Source: Streptococcus sp. 68
Lineage (GTDB): Bacteria; Bacillota; Bacilli; Lactobacillales; Streptococcaceae
Reading direction: 5' to 3'
DNA length: 64,000 nt
NCBI RefSeq assembly: GCF_013277415.1
Contig: NZ_VMMX01000010.1
Coordinates: 215,965 to 279,964, forward strand
The notes beneath the pieces were generated by a model. It was not told the origin of the DNA. It was given only the letters and a program-made list of their open reading frames with translations, and searched no databases. Numbering within the stretch: position 1 is the first letter of the stretch; each line of letters begins with the position of its first letter. A program made the translations under genes and the position numbers. Below, one piece after another: positions 35,966 to 45,213 of the stretch.

Positions 35966-36109
35966 ATGCTGACTCAGAAAGAATTGGATTATATCATGTC
36001 ATTTAAACAGACACATTTACACCGCTTTCGAGAAATTGAAACCTTTGTGAAACTATGCAAAAAATCGCTCAAACAGCCATCGCAAGCTGACAATCCTAGG
36101 ACTTTTTGA
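35966..36109 (+). CDS. Small competence-induced protein, Ccs4-like (47 aa)
   Basis: This 47-codon gene begins MLTQKELDYIMSFKQTHLHR and is basic and helical, with no membrane segment. A ribosome-binding site AGGAGGG lies 3 bases before ATG, and a perfect Com-box is 20 bases upstream, so it should be expressed during competence. Position between cls and a large membrane protein matches my memory of the pneumococcal gene ccs4, listed as competence-induced. Function unknown. The downstream membrane protein gene begins 36 bases later and may be cotranscribed. Confidence 0.75.
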   Translation: MLTQKELDYIMSFKQTHLHRFREIETFVKLCKKSLKQPSQADNPRTF

Positions 36110-36145
36110 TATACTAAGACAGATAAATTGAATAGGAGAAACGAT

Positions 36146-37684
36146 ATGAGTGTGTATGGTAGAGTAGAAGAAGTTCATCAGGAGAATCGTGAACCTCTAG
36201 AATACCAAATCGAACAAGAATCGCATCATCGTGAATCAAGTCGTCTTCCTTTGGTAAAAATTTTACTATGGAGTACGCTTGTAACGGGGATAACTCTAGG
36301 AGTACCGCTATTACTCGATTTAATGAGTGCACAGGAAGTGCAGGATTTTTATGCAGGTTGGGCCCTTCATCAGACAGGGAAGATTTACAGCGACTATTAT
36401 GGAAGTCAAGGTTTGCTTTATTATTTGCTGACTTACGTGACTCAGGGCGGATTTTTCTTTGCCATTTTTGAGTGGTTAGCCTTGGTAGCAGGAGGATTTT
36501 TCCTTTTTAGATCAGCGGACACCTTGACAGAGCAAGGAGACCAAGCTGGACAAGTGGTGACTATTTTTTACATGCTAGTTACAGGTCTTGCTTTTGGTGG
36601 AGGTTATGCGACTCTTTTAGCGCTTCCTTTCTTATTCGCGGCCTTTAGTTTAGTTGCGGCTTATCTAAGCAATCCAAGCCATGATAAGGGATTTGTACGG
36701 ATTGGGCTGGCTTTGGCGGGTGGATTTTTCTTTGCTCCCTTGGCATCGCTTCTGTTTATTGCTGTAGTGAGTTTAGGCTTGTTGGTCTTTAACCTTGGGC
36801 ATAGACGCTTTGCACATGGGCTTTATCAGTTTCTTGCAGTGGCTTTAGGTTTTTCACTGGTCTTTTATCCAACTGCCTACTATAGTGTTGCAACAGGAAG
36901 TTTTGGGGATGCCATTAGTGGTATTCGTTATCCTATTGACAGTATTCGCTTTGATTTCACTTCTAAAATTTTAGAGAATATGGCTTTTTATGGCTTGTTG
37001 TCCCTTGGTTTGGGATTTGTGGTTTGTATCTTTTTAGGTCTCTTTCAATCTAAACTCTCTAAACTATACGTCATTTCGGTTCCTGCAAGTCTTGTGACAA
37101 TTTTAGGTTTGATTTTGCTTTTCTTTTCACAAGCGCCTCTGCACGCTTCCTATTTGATGGTCGTCTTTCCTGTTTTCCTACTTTTATTGGTAACCAATAT
37201 TAAGAGTCAACAGAGGGGGCGTAGTGTTAGAAGAAGACGAAGAGAAACGCCAGTTAGCCTATGGAGTCGTTTCTTCAAAGGAAATCTATATCTGCCAGTT
37301 TTAGGGCTTGTCTATCTTTTGTCTGTTCCTTTTTTGATGAAGTTTGTCCTTTATCCGGTACCTTATCAAGAACGTAATCATCTTGCTGATTTGGTGAAAG
37401 AGGAGATAAGTACGGAAGATGCTATCTATGCATGGGATGATACTGCGACTCTTTATCGTAAGAGTGAGCGCTTGTCGCCATCGGCGATTTTGTCTCCGAT
37501 GCACTATACAGCAACTGAGGAAAATCGGAATAAGTTACTTAATGACTTGAAAGAAAAACAACCTAAGGTGATTGTGGTGAATGATAAGGTGCCAGTGTGG
37601 TCTGAAGTGGAAACACTCTTAAAAGAAAATTACCAACAAGTAAAGACTGATTACTCAGAGTTTAAAGTCTATAAAATCAAATAA
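36146..37684 (+). CDS. Large polytopic membrane protein, possibly competence co-regulated
   Basis: This 512-residue protein has a ~40-residue soluble N-terminus rich in Glu and His, about 10-12 hydrophobic helices, and a C-terminal extracellular-type domain of about 110 residues (with TEDAIYAWDDTATLYRKSERL and KVIVVNDKVPVWSEVETLL). That layout resembles glycosyltransferases of the GT-C class such as ArnT/PMT relatives, but no catalytic motif was confirmed. The ATG at 36146 follows TAGGAG. It lies directly after the Com-box gene with no terminator between, so it may be induced with it. Confidence 0.72.
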   Translation: MSVYGRVEEVHQENREPLEYQIEQESHHRESSRLPLVKILLWSTLVTGITLGVPLLLDLMSAQEVQDFYAGWALHQTGKIYSDYYGSQGLLYYLLTYVTQGGFFFAIFEWLALVAGGFFLFRSADTLTEQGDQAGQVVTIFYMLVTGLAFGGGYATLLALPFLFAAFSLVAAYLSNPSHDKGFVRIGLALAGGFFFAPLASLLFIAVVSLGLLVFNLGHRRFAHGLYQFLAVALGFSLVFYPTAYYSVATGSFGDAISGIRYPIDSIRFDFTSKILENMAFYGLLSLGLGFVVCIFLGLFQSKLSKLYVISVPASLVTILGLILLFFSQAPLHASYLMVVFPVFLLLLVTNIKSQQRGRSVRRRRRETPVSLWSRFFKGNLYLPVLGLVYLLSVPFLMKFVLYPVPYQERNHLADLVKEEISTEDAIYAWDDTATLYRKSERLSPSAILSPMHYTATEENRNKLLNDLKEKQPKVIVVNDKVPVWSEVETLLKENYQQVKTDYSEFKVYKIK

Positions 37685-37685
37685 C

Positions 37686-37766
37686 AAAATCAATATCTTG
37701 TGTATTTTTAAAAATTTTAGGATTTTTAACACAAGATATTGATTTTTCTTTTTAGAGTGGTATAAT
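37686..37766 (+). promoter_or_regulatory. nrdD promoter with paired NrdR boxes
   Basis: A perfect 18-bp inverted repeat pairs 37686-37703 with 37729-37746. The repeat unit ACACAAGATATTGATT agrees at 13 of 16 positions with the NrdR-box consensus as I recall it. Box centres are 43 bases apart, about four helical turns. A TGG-extended TATAAT lies at 37761-37766, with TTGATT (37739-37744) as -35 inside the second box. The repeat followed by TTTTTCTTTTT could also terminate upstream transcription. Confidence 0.78.
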
Positions 37767-37803
37767 ACTTTTTAGAAAGAATATTTTAGAAAAGAGCATG
37801 CAT

Positions 37804-40011
37804 ATGATTGCACTAGAAGAAAAAATTACAATTTTGCCAACTCTCTTCGTCGAGAAACGAGATGGGAGACGTGTTGTATTTGATGTGGATAAGATTGACA
37901 AAGCTCTCCACAAGGCGGCAGACAAGGTTATGGATGTGACACCCTTGGTTGAAAAACGCCTCAATGCTCTGACTGAGCGAATTGTCACAGAAATTCATAG
38001 TCGCTTTCCACAGGGGGTTAAGATTTACGAAATTCAAAATATCGTAGAACATGAATTGCTTGAAGCCAAAGAATATGCGCTTGCTGAGGAGTATATTACT
38101 TATCGGACACAGAGGGATTTTGAACGCTCGAAAGCGACAGATATCAACTTTAGTATCCATAAACTTCTCAACAAAGACCAGGCGGTTGTTAACGAAAATG
38201 CCAATAAAGACAGCGATGTCTTCAACACCCAACGTGATTTGACAGCAGGGATTGTTGGAAAGTCAATTGGACTCCAAATGCTTCCTAAGCACGTAGCCAA
38301 TGCTCACCAAAAGGGGGATATCCACTATCACGATTTGGACTACAGTCCCTATACACCGATGACCAACTGCTGTTTGATTGATTTCAAGGGGATGTTGGAA
38401 AATGGTTTTAAGATTGGAAATGCAGAGGTAGAAAGTCCCAAGTCTATCCAGACTGCAACAGCTCAGATTTCCCAAATCATCGCCAACGTGGCTTCTAGCC
38501 AGTACGGTGGTTGTTCAGCTGACCGTATCGATGAAGTCTTGGCGCCTTATGCAGAGAAGAACTACCAAAAACACCTCAAAGATGCAGAAGAATGGGTCTT
38601 GCCTGAAAAACGGGAAGATTACGCTTGGAAGAAAACTCAAAAAGACATCTACGATGCTATGCAATCCCTTGAGTATGAAATCAACACCCTCTTCACTTCA
38701 AATGGACAAACACCTTTTACCTCGCTAGGTTTTGGTCTAGGAACTAGCCGTTTTGAGCGTGAAATTCAAAAAGCTATTTTAAACATTCGTATCAAGGGTC
38801 TTGGTTCAGAACACCGTACAGCCATCTTTCCTAAGCTCATCTTTACGCTTAAAAGAGGTCTTAACTTGGAAGAAGGAACTCCCAACTACGACATTAAGCA
38901 GTTGGCTCTTGAGTGTGCAACCAAGCGGATGTACCCAGACGTCTTGTCTTACGATAAGATTGTCGACTTGACAGGTTCTTTTAAGGTGCCTATGGGTTGC
39001 CGTTCGTTCCTCCAAGGATGGAAAGACGAGAATGGTGTAGAAGTTAATTCGGGTCGGATGAATCTAGGTGTTGTGACGGTCAACCTTCCTCGTATTGCCC
39101 TCGAGTCTGAGGGCGATATGAATAAGTTCTGGGAAATCTTCAACGAGCGTATGAACATTGCGGAAGATGCTCTGGTTTACCGTGTCGAACGCACTAAAGA
39201 GGCGACGCCAGCCAATGCTCCTATCCTTTATCAGTACGGTGCTTTTAGCCATCGTCTAGGTAAAGAAGAAAATGTTGACCAGCTCTTTAAGAATCGTCGT
39301 GCGACAGTTTCACTAGGCTATATCGGTTTGTACGAAGTAGCGACAGTTTTCTTTGGTAACAGCTGGGAACACAATCCAGAAGCCAAGGAATTCACGCTGG
39401 ATATCATTCGTGATATGAAACGCCGTGTAGAAGAGTGGTCTGACCAATATGGCTACCATTTCTCTATCTACTCAACACCGTCCGAAAGCTTGACAGACCG
39501 TTTCTGTCGACTAGATACAGACAAGTTTGGCTCTATTCCTGATATTACAGACAAGGAATACTACACCAATTCTTTCCACTATGATGTTCGTAAAAATCCA
39601 ACACCGTTTGAAAAATTAGACTTTGAGAAAGTCTATCCAGAAGCAGGTGCGTCAGGTGGTTTCATCCATTATTGTGAGTATCCAGTCCTTCAGCAAAATC
39701 CTAAAGCCTTGGAAGCTGTCTGGGACTATGCCTATGACCGTGTCGGCTATCTAGGGACCAATACACCAATTGACCGTTGCTATAAGTGTGACTTTGAAGG
39801 GGATTTTGAACCAACTGAGAGGGGCTTTGCTTGTCCAAACTGTGGCAATAGCGACCCAAAAACAGTAGACGTTGTTAAACGGACTTGTGGCTATCTAGGC
39901 AATCCTCAAGCGAGACCGATGGTCAATGGGCGTCACAAGGAAATCGCTGCGCGTGTCAAACATATGAATGGCTCAACGATTAAAATAGCTGGCCACCAAG
40001 TAACCAATTAG
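37804..40011 (+). CDS. nrdD: Anaerobic (class III) ribonucleoside-triphosphate reductase NrdD
   Basis: This 735-residue glycyl-radical enzyme reduces NTPs to dNTPs without oxygen. An N-terminal ATP-cone (VEKRDGRRVVFDVDKIDKAL, about residues 15-110) precedes the catalytic barrel. The C-terminal zinc site has two CxxC pairs (CYKC and CPNC), and the radical loop RTCGYLG holds the glycine. The start at 37804 is preferred over 37798 because AAAGAG has proper spacing to it. It begins the nrdD - small gene - GNAT - nrdG - kinase cluster and is controlled by NrdR-type boxes. Confidence 0.96.
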   Translation: MIALEEKITILPTLFVEKRDGRRVVFDVDKIDKALHKAADKVMDVTPLVEKRLNALTERIVTEIHSRFPQGVKIYEIQNIVEHELLEAKEYALAEEYITYRTQRDFERSKATDINFSIHKLLNKDQAVVNENANKDSDVFNTQRDLTAGIVGKSIGLQMLPKHVANAHQKGDIHYHDLDYSPYTPMTNCCLIDFKGMLENGFKIGNAEVESPKSIQTATAQISQIIANVASSQYGGCSADRIDEVLAPYAEKNYQKHLKDAEEWVLPEKREDYAWKKTQKDIYDAMQSLEYEINTLFTSNGQTPFTSLGFGLGTSRFEREIQKAILNIRIKGLGSEHRTAIFPKLIFTLKRGLNLEEGTPNYDIKQLALECATKRMYPDVLSYDKIVDLTGSFKVPMGCRSFLQGWKDENGVEVNSGRMNLGVVTVNLPRIALESEGDMNKFWEIFNERMNIAEDALVYRVERTKEATPANAPILYQYGAFSHRLGKEENVDQLFKNRRATVSLGYIGLYEVATVFFGNSWEHNPEAKEFTLDIIRDMKRRVEEWSDQYGYHFSIYSTPSESLTDRFCRLDTDKFGSIPDITDKEYYTNSFHYDVRKNPTPFEKLDFEKVYPEAGASGGFIHYCEYPVLQQNPKALEAVWDYAYDRVGYLGTNTPIDRCYKCDFEGDFEPTERGFACPNCGNSDPKTVDVVKRTCGYLGNPQARPMVNGRHKEIAARVKHMNGSTIKIAGHQVTN

Positions 40012-40022
40012 AAAGAAATGAA

Positions 40023-40163
40023 ATGGGAAAATATCAATTAGACGATAAGGGGCGTGCACAAGTGACCCGTTATCACGAGAAACACTCTAAAGGTGGAGCT
40101 GGTAAGAAAGAACGCTTGCTCAACCTCAGAGAACAATTTTTAAATAAGAATAAGAAGAAATAA
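40023..40163 (+). CDS. Conserved small basic protein of the nrdDG operon (46 aa)
   Basis: This 46-residue gene begins MGKYQLDDKGRAQVTRYHEK and ends in a Lys/Asn-rich tail. It starts 11 bases after nrdD, with a weak GAAAG ribosome-binding site. It is charged, without membrane segments. A small gene at this place is conserved in pneumococci as far as I recall; function unknown. The hairpin at 40162-40188 follows its stop. Confidence 0.72.
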   Translation: MGKYQLDDKGRAQVTRYHEKHSKGGAGKKERLLNLREQFLNKNKKK

Positions 40164-40188
40164 AAGTGAGAGTCAGCTCTCGCTTTTC
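40162..40188 (+). terminator. Hairpin/terminator inside the nrd operon
   Basis: AAAAGTGAGAG pairs with CTCTCGCTTTT over a 4-base loop. The T-run is short. It may attenuate transcription into the GNAT and nrdG genes. Confidence 0.6.
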
Positions 40189-40206
40189 TCATAGTGGGAG
40201 GTAAGG

Positions 40207-40713
40207 ATGGAATTACGCAGACCAAGATTAGCAGATAAAGAAACAGTTTTAGAGATGATGGCAGAGTTTGAAAAGAGCCAATCAGCCCATGATGGCGGAT
40301 TTTGGGATACAGAGAACTTTGTGTATGAAGAGTGGTTGGAAACAAATATGCAAAAAGAAATGGGAATAAACTTGCCTGAAAATCGTGTTCCTTTTATTCA
40401 ATTTGTATCATTTGATGATGCAGGTCATGCTCTAGGATTTTTGAATCTGCGATTGAGACTGAATGAGGGTTTACTGAATTATGCTGGCCACATCGGCTAC
40501 TCCATTCGTCCATCAGAAAGAGGCAAGGGTTATGCTAAGGAAACTCTCCGTCAGGGCTTGCAAGTTGCTAAGGAAAAGAACATCAAGAGAACTCTGGTGA
40601 CCTGTAGCGTGAATAATCCTGCTAGTAGAGCAGTCATTCTAGCAAATGGAGGTCTCATTGAGGATGTTCGTAATGGAGTCGAGCGTTATTGGATAGAGGT
40701 AGCGAATGAATAA
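40207..40713 (+). CDS. GNAT family N-acetyltransferase
   Basis: This 168-residue acetyltransferase uses acetyl-CoA. The GNAT core is seen in LRRPRLADKETVLEMMAEFEKS at the start, GHIGYSIRPSERGKGYAKETLRQGL (CoA pyrophosphate loop with RGKGYA) in the middle, and NPASRAVILANGGLI near the end. Substrate unknown. The stop overlaps the nrdG start by 8 bases, so it is part of the anaerobic reductase operon, although no link to dNTP synthesis is known. Confidence 0.9.
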   Translation: MELRRPRLADKETVLEMMAEFEKSQSAHDGGFWDTENFVYEEWLETNMQKEMGINLPENRVPFIQFVSFDDAGHALGFLNLRLRLNEGLLNYAGHIGYSIRPSERGKGYAKETLRQGLQVAKEKNIKRTLVTCSVNNPASRAVILANGGLIEDVRNGVERYWIEVANE

Positions 40714-41296
40714 TCCAAAACCACAAGAATGGAAAAGCGAGGAACTCAGTCAAGGGCGTATCATTGACTACAAGGCCTTTAACTTTGTAGATGGAGAAGG
40801 TGTGCGGAACTCCCTCTATGTATCAGGCTGCATGTTTCACTGCGAGGGATGTTATAATGTTGCGACTTGGTCTTTCAATGCAGGAATTCCCTACACAGCA
40901 GAATTAGAAGAGCAAATCATGGCAGATCTTGCCCAGCCCTATGTTCAAGGATTGACCTTGCTGGGAGGGGAGCCCTTTCTCAATACTGGGATTCTCTTGC
41001 CACTCGTTAAGCGCATTCGGAAGGAATTGCCAGACAAGGACATCTGGTCCTGGACGGGCTACACTTGGGAAGAAATGATGCTGGAGACTCCAGACAAACT
41101 GGAACTCTTATCGCTAATTGACATCCTTGTAGATGGACGATACGATCGAACTAAGAGAAATCTTATGCTTCAGTTCCGCGGATCTTCAAACCAAAGAATT
41201 ATCGATGTGCAAAAATCCCTCAAAAGTGGGCAAGTAGTGATTTGGGACAAACTTAATGACGGAAAAGAAAGCTATGAACAGGTGAAGAGAGAATGA
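40706..41296 (+). CDS. nrdG: Anaerobic ribonucleotide reductase activating protein NrdG
   Basis: This 196-residue radical SAM enzyme generates the glycyl radical on NrdD. The [4Fe-4S] motif CMFHCEGC (Cys42, Cys46, Cys49) and the SAM-binding GGEP motif (LLGGEPFLN) are intact. It overlaps the GNAT gene by 8 bases and the kinase gene by 4, showing tight translational coupling. Confidence 0.95.
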   Translation: MNNPKPQEWKSEELSQGRIIDYKAFNFVDGEGVRNSLYVSGCMFHCEGCYNVATWSFNAGIPYTAELEEQIMADLAQPYVQGLTLLGGEPFLNTGILLPLVKRIRKELPDKDIWSWTGYTWEEMMLETPDKLELLSLIDILVDGRYDRTKRNLMLQFRGSSNQRIIDVQKSLKSGQVVIWDKLNDGKESYEQVKRE

Positions 41297-41919
41297 AGAG
41301 AAAAGACTTAGTAGACCAACTAGTCTCAGAGATCGAAACGGGAAAAGTCAGGACACTGGGTATATATGGTCATGGAGCTTCAGGTAAATCAACCTTTGCA
41401 CAGGAATTGTACCAAGCTTTAGATTCTACTACAGTAAATTTGCTAGAAACAGATCCTTATATAACCTCAGGACGCCATCTGGTTGTACCAAAGGACGCGC
41501 CAAATCAAAAGGTGACAGCCTGTCTGCCAGTGGCGCATGAACTGGCGAGTTTGCGGAGAGATATTCACGCATTGCAGGCGGGTATGGATGTCTTAACAAT
41601 TGAAGAACCTTGGAAGGCTAGTGAGGTCTTGTCTGGAGCAAAGCCAATTCTGATTGTCGAAGGGATGTCTGTTGGCTTTCTGCCAAAGGAACTCTTTGAC
41701 AAAACCATCTGTTTCTACACGGATGAGGAGACCGAATTAAAAAGGCGTCTAGATCGAGATACGACAGTGAGAAATCGCGATGCATCCTTTATATTGGTTA
41801 GCCATCAGATGAGACGGGAGCAATATCTACACTACTATAAAGAAACCGAGTCAGAGGCGGACATTCTAGTGAAACAATCAGAAGATAAATTTGAGGTCAA
41901 GAGGAGTCGGTTTATATAG
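41293..41919 (+). CDS. Uridine kinase-like P-loop phosphotransferase
   Basis: This 208-residue protein has a P-loop GHGASGKST (about residues 26-34), a nucleoside-binding acidic motif (LLETDPYITSGRH), the IVEGMSVGF segment and an Arg-rich lid (ELKRRLDRDTTVRNRD). It resembles uridine kinase and related nucleoside kinases. Its ATG overlaps the nrdG stop. A role in salvage linked to deoxynucleotide supply is plausible but inferred. Confidence 0.82.
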   Translation: MKRKDLVDQLVSEIETGKVRTLGIYGHGASGKSTFAQELYQALDSTTVNLLETDPYITSGRHLVVPKDAPNQKVTACLPVAHELASLRRDIHALQAGMDVLTIEEPWKASEVLSGAKPILIVEGMSVGFLPKELFDKTICFYTDEETELKRRLDRDTTVRNRDASFILVSHQMRREQYLHYYKETESEADILVKQSEDKFEVKRSRFI

Positions 41920-41998
41920 AAGAAAATCCCTAATTTTAAAAAGAAAAAATAGGAAAACAGTTTCATCGTAAAAAAACGAAAAAACAGCAACAAATCCC

Positions 41999-42027
41999 TT
42001 GCAATCGCAGGGGCTTTGTGTTATTCT
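41999..42027 (+). promoter_or_regulatory. Promoter of the S10-spc-alpha ribosomal superoperon
   Basis: TTGCAA (41999-42004) and TATTCT (42022-42027) are 17 bases apart, about 135 bases before rpsJ. No other strong promoter lies between the kinase gene and rpsJ. Confidence 0.7.
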
Positions 42028-42033
42028 ATTATG

Positions 42034-42150
42034 GTGCTGTAAATTACAGCCTTAGCTTTGATGCAAGAGGTTGCGACACGCTCGGTTGCATTGCCACGCA
42101 ACACCGCGTCGGTTTTCTTGTGGAGCTAGCCTATTATCTTAAATAGACGA
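42034..42150 (+). promoter_or_regulatory. Structured rpsJ leader, possible r-protein autoregulation site
   Basis: The leader holds a GCTGTA/TACAGC hairpin, then a larger structure closed by TAGCT (near 42053) and AGCTA (near 42124), with internal pairs such as GTTGCG/CGCAAC. Leader RNAs that bind L4 or another r-protein are known before S10 operons in other bacteria. The class here is not identified. Confidence 0.45.
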
Positions 42151-42163
42151 AAAGGAGAAAAAG

Positions 42164-42472
42164 ATGGCAAACAAAAAAATCCGTATCCGTTTGAAAGCTT
42201 ACGAACACCGTACGCTTGACACAGCGGCTGCAAAAATCGTAGAATCAGCTACTCGTACAGGTGCACAAGTTGCGGGTCCAATCCCACTTCCAACTGAACG
42301 TAGCCTCTACACAATCATTCGTGCGACTCACAAATACAAAGACTCTCGCGAACAATTTGAAATGCGTACACACAAACGTTTGATCGATATCGTTAACCCA
42401 ACTCAAAAAACAGTTGATGCTTTGATGAAATTGGATCTTCCAAGTGGTGTAAACGTAGAAATCAAACTTTAA
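42164..42472 (+). CDS. rpsJ: 30S ribosomal protein S10
   Basis: This 102-residue protein starts [19 protein letters not shown] and is full length. S10 binds the head of the 30S subunit and, as NusE, the antitermination complex with NusB. It is the first gene of the ribosomal superoperon, preceded by a strong AAAAGGAG site. A 217-base gap with a hairpin repeat separates it from rplC. Confidence 0.98.
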
Positions 42473-42490
42473 TCTAAAATATAAAAGAGC

Positions 42491-42620
42491 AGAGGCTGGT
42501 GTTTCAATTTAATTGAACACGAGCTAAACTCGGTGTGAAAAAGACAAACTTCCTAGTGTCTGCTAGACACTGCGTCAGTTTTCTATTTTCACTTTGAGTT
42601 TGACGCCCTTTGTATCTTAG
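42491..42620 (-). repeat. Hairpin-type intergenic repeat, copy A (rpsJ-rplC)
   Basis: Imperfect long arms (GCTAAACTC...AAAAAGACAAACT at about 42523-42550 and AGTTTTC...GAGTTTGACGC at 42578-42607) flank a perfect AGTGTC-TGCTA-GACACT hairpin. The unit is bounded by CTTTGTATCTTAG. Related copies lie at 48988-49215 and 49674-49795. It may belong to the SPRITE-type terminator-like repeats of pneumococcus, but I could not match it to a consensus. Confidence 0.65.
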
Positions 42621-42688
42621 ACTTGAGCATAAAAAACGCTCGTTAAAAACTTTTTGAATAAAAAATATAGAAAAGGAACTATTTTCTC

Positions 42689-43315
42689 ATGACAAAAGGA
42701 ATCTTAGGGAAAAAAGTGGGAATGACTCAAATCTTCACTGAAGCTGGCGAATTGATCCCTGTAACAGTTATTGAAGCAACTCCAAACGTTGTTCTTCAAG
42801 TTAAAACTGTTGAAACAGACGGATACAACGCTATCCAAGTTGGTTTCGATGACAAACGCGAAGTATTGAGCAACAAACCTGCTAAAGGACATGTAGCGAA
42901 AGCTAACACGGCTCCTAAGCGCTTCATTCGTGAATTCAAAAACGTTGAAGGCTTGGAAGTTGGTGCTGAAATCACAGTTGAAACATTCGCAGCCGGAGAC
43001 GTTGTTGACGTAACTGGTACTTCTAAAGGTAAAGGTTTCCAAGGTGTTATCAAACGCCACGGACAATCACGTGGACCAATGGCTCACGGTTCTCGTTACC
43101 ACCGTCGTCCAGGTTCTATGGGACCTGTTGCACCTAACCGCGTATTCAAAGGTAAAAACCTTGCAGGACGTATGGGTGGTGACCGCGTAACAATTCAAAA
43201 CCTTGAAGTTGTACAAGTTGTTCCAGAAAAGAACGTTATCCTTATCAAAGGTAACGTACCAGGTGCTAAGAAATCTCTTATCACTATCAAATCAGCAGTT
43301 AAAGCTGGTAAATAA
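42689..43315 (+). CDS. rplC: 50S ribosomal protein L3
   Basis: This 208-residue protein starts [20 protein letters not shown]. The loop near the peptidyl-transferase centre ([17 protein letters not shown] type region) is intact. It nucleates 23S rRNA folding. It lies 24 bases before rplD. Confidence 0.98.
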
Positions 43316-43339
43316 TAAGGAAAGGGGAATACAGTCAAA

Positions 43340-43963
43340 ATGGCAAATGTAACATTATTCGACCAAACTGGTAAACAAGCGGGCGAAGTTGTTCTTAACG
43401 ATGCAATCTTTGGTATCGAACCAAACCAATCTGTTGTGTTTGATGTGATCATCAGCCAACGTGCTAGCCTTCGTCAAGGAACTCACGCAGTTAAAAACCG
43501 CTCAGCTGTTTCAGGTGGCGGACGCAAACCATGGCGTCAAAAAGGAACTGGACGTGCTCGTCAAGGTTCTATCCGCTCTCCACAATGGCGTGGTGGTGGA
43601 ATCGTCTTCGGACCAACTCCACGTAGCTATGCGTACAAACTTCCTCAAAAAGTTCGTCGCCTTGCGCTTAAATCTGTTTACTCAGAAAAAGTTGCTGAAA
43701 ATAAATTTGTAGCCGTTGATTCTCTTGAATTTACAGCTCCAAAAACTGCTGAATTTGCAAAAGTTCTTGCAGCTTTGAGCATCGATTCTAAAGTCCTTGT
43801 TATTCTTGAAGAAGGAAACGAATTCGCAGCTCTTTCAGCTCGTAACCTTCCAAACGTGAAAGTTGCGACTGCTACAACTGCAAGTGTTCTTGACATCGCA
43901 AATAGTGACAAACTTCTTGTTACTCAAGCAGCTATCTCTAAAATCGAGGAGGTTCTTGCATAA
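43340..43963 (+). CDS. rplD: 50S ribosomal protein L4
   Basis: This 207-residue protein carries the extended loop [24 protein letters not shown] that reaches the exit tunnel, where macrolide-resistance changes occur; the loop reads wild-type ([12 protein letters not shown]). In other bacteria L4 represses its own operon. The stop codon overlaps the rplW start. Confidence 0.98.
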
Positions 43964-44259
43964 TGAATTTGTATGATGTTATCAAAAAACCTGTCATCAC
44001 TGAAAGCTCAATGGCTCAACTTGAAGCAGGAAAATATGTATTTGAAGTTGACACTCGTGCACACAAACTTTTGATCAAGCAAGCTGTTGAAGCTGCTTTC
44101 GAAGGTGTTAAAGTTGCTAATGTTAACACAATCAACGTAAAACCAAAAGCTAAACGTGTTGGACGTTACACTGGTTTTACTAACAAAACTAAAAAAGCTA
44201 TCATCACACTTACAGCTGATTCTAAAGCAATCGAGTTGTTTGCTGCTGAAGCTGAATAA
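43963..44259 (+). CDS. rplW: 50S ribosomal protein L23
   Basis: This 98-residue protein starts [18 protein letters not shown]23 sits at the tunnel exit and docks signal recognition particle and trigger factor. Its ATG overlaps the rplD stop by one base. Confidence 0.98.
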
Positions 44260-44276
44260 TCTAAGGAGGAAATATC

Positions 44277-45110
44277 GTGGGAATTCGTGTTTATAAACCA
44301 ACAACAAACGGTCGCCGTAATATGACTTCTTTGGATTTCGCTGAAATCACAACAAGCACTCCTGAAAAATCATTGCTTGTTGCATTGAAGAGCAAGGCTG
44401 GTCGTAACAACAACGGTCGTATCACAGTTCGTCACCAAGGTGGTGGACACAAACGTTTCTACCGTTTGGTTGACTTCAAACGGAACAAAGACAACGTTGA
44501 AGCAGTTGTTAAAACAATCGAGTACGATCCAAACCGTTCTGCAAACATCGCTCTTGTACACTACACTGACGGTGTGAAAGCATACATCATCGCTCCAAAA
44601 GGTCTTGAAGTTGGTCAACGTATCGTTTCAGGTCCAGAAGCAGATATCAAAGTCGGAAACGCTCTTCCACTTGCTAACATCCCGGTTGGTACTTTGATCC
44701 ACAACATCGAGTTGAAACCAGGTCGTGGTGGTGAATTGGTACGTGCTGCTGGTGCATCTGCTCAAGTATTGGGTCAAGAAGGTAAATACGTTCTTGTTCG
44801 TCTTCAATCAGGTGAAGTTCGTATGATTATTGGAACTTGCCGTGCTACAGTTGGTGTTGTCGGAAACGAACAACATGGACTTGTAAACCTTGGTAAAGCA
44901 GGACGTAGCCGTTGGAAAGGTATCCGCCCAACAGTTCGTGGTTCTGTAATGAACCCTAACGATCACCCACACGGTGGTGGTGAAGGTAAAGCACCAGTTG
45001 GTCGTAAAGCACCATCTACTCCATGGGGCAAACCTGCTCTTGGTCTTAAAACTCGTAACAAGAAAGCGAAATCTGACAAACTTATCGTTCGTCGTCGCAA
45101 CGAGAAATAA
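44277..45110 (+). CDS. rplB: 50S ribosomal protein L2
   Basis: This 277-residue protein starts from GTG ([16 protein letters not shown]), with AAGGAGG upstream. The highly conserved C-terminal [17 protein letters not shown] holds the histidine close to the peptidyl-transferase centre. It is followed by a 103-base gap with hairpins before rpsS. Confidence 0.98.
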   Translation: MGIRVYKPTTNGRRNMTSLDFAEITTSTPEKSLLVALKSKAGRNNNGRITVRHQGGGHKRFYRLVDFKRNKDNVEAVVKTIEYDPNRSANIALVHYTDGVKAYIIAPKGLEVGQRIVSGPEADIKVGNALPLANIPVGTLIHNIELKPGRGGELVRAAGASAQVLGQEGKYVLVRLQSGEVRMIIGTCRATVGVVGNEQHGLVNLGKAGRSRWKGIRPTVRGSVMNPNDHPHGGGEGKAPVGRKAPSTPWGKPALGLKTRNKKAKSDKLIVRRRNEK

Positions 45111-45114
45111 TATT

Positions 45115-45195
45115 AAACTAGTCGCTTAAGTAACTAGTAAATCCGCCAGCTCGGTAGCGCTCCATGTGAGCGCAAGCCGCTGTGGTACAACATTT
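45115..45195 (+). other. Hairpins between rplB and rpsS
   Basis: ACTAGT occurs on both sides of CGCTTAAGTA, and GCGCTC (45157-45162) pairs with GAGCGC (45168-45173). There is no T-run, so it is not a terminator. It may mark an RNA-processing or regulatory site inside the operon. Confidence 0.5.
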
Positions 45196-45213
45196 AAAGG
45201 AGAAAATATAAAA

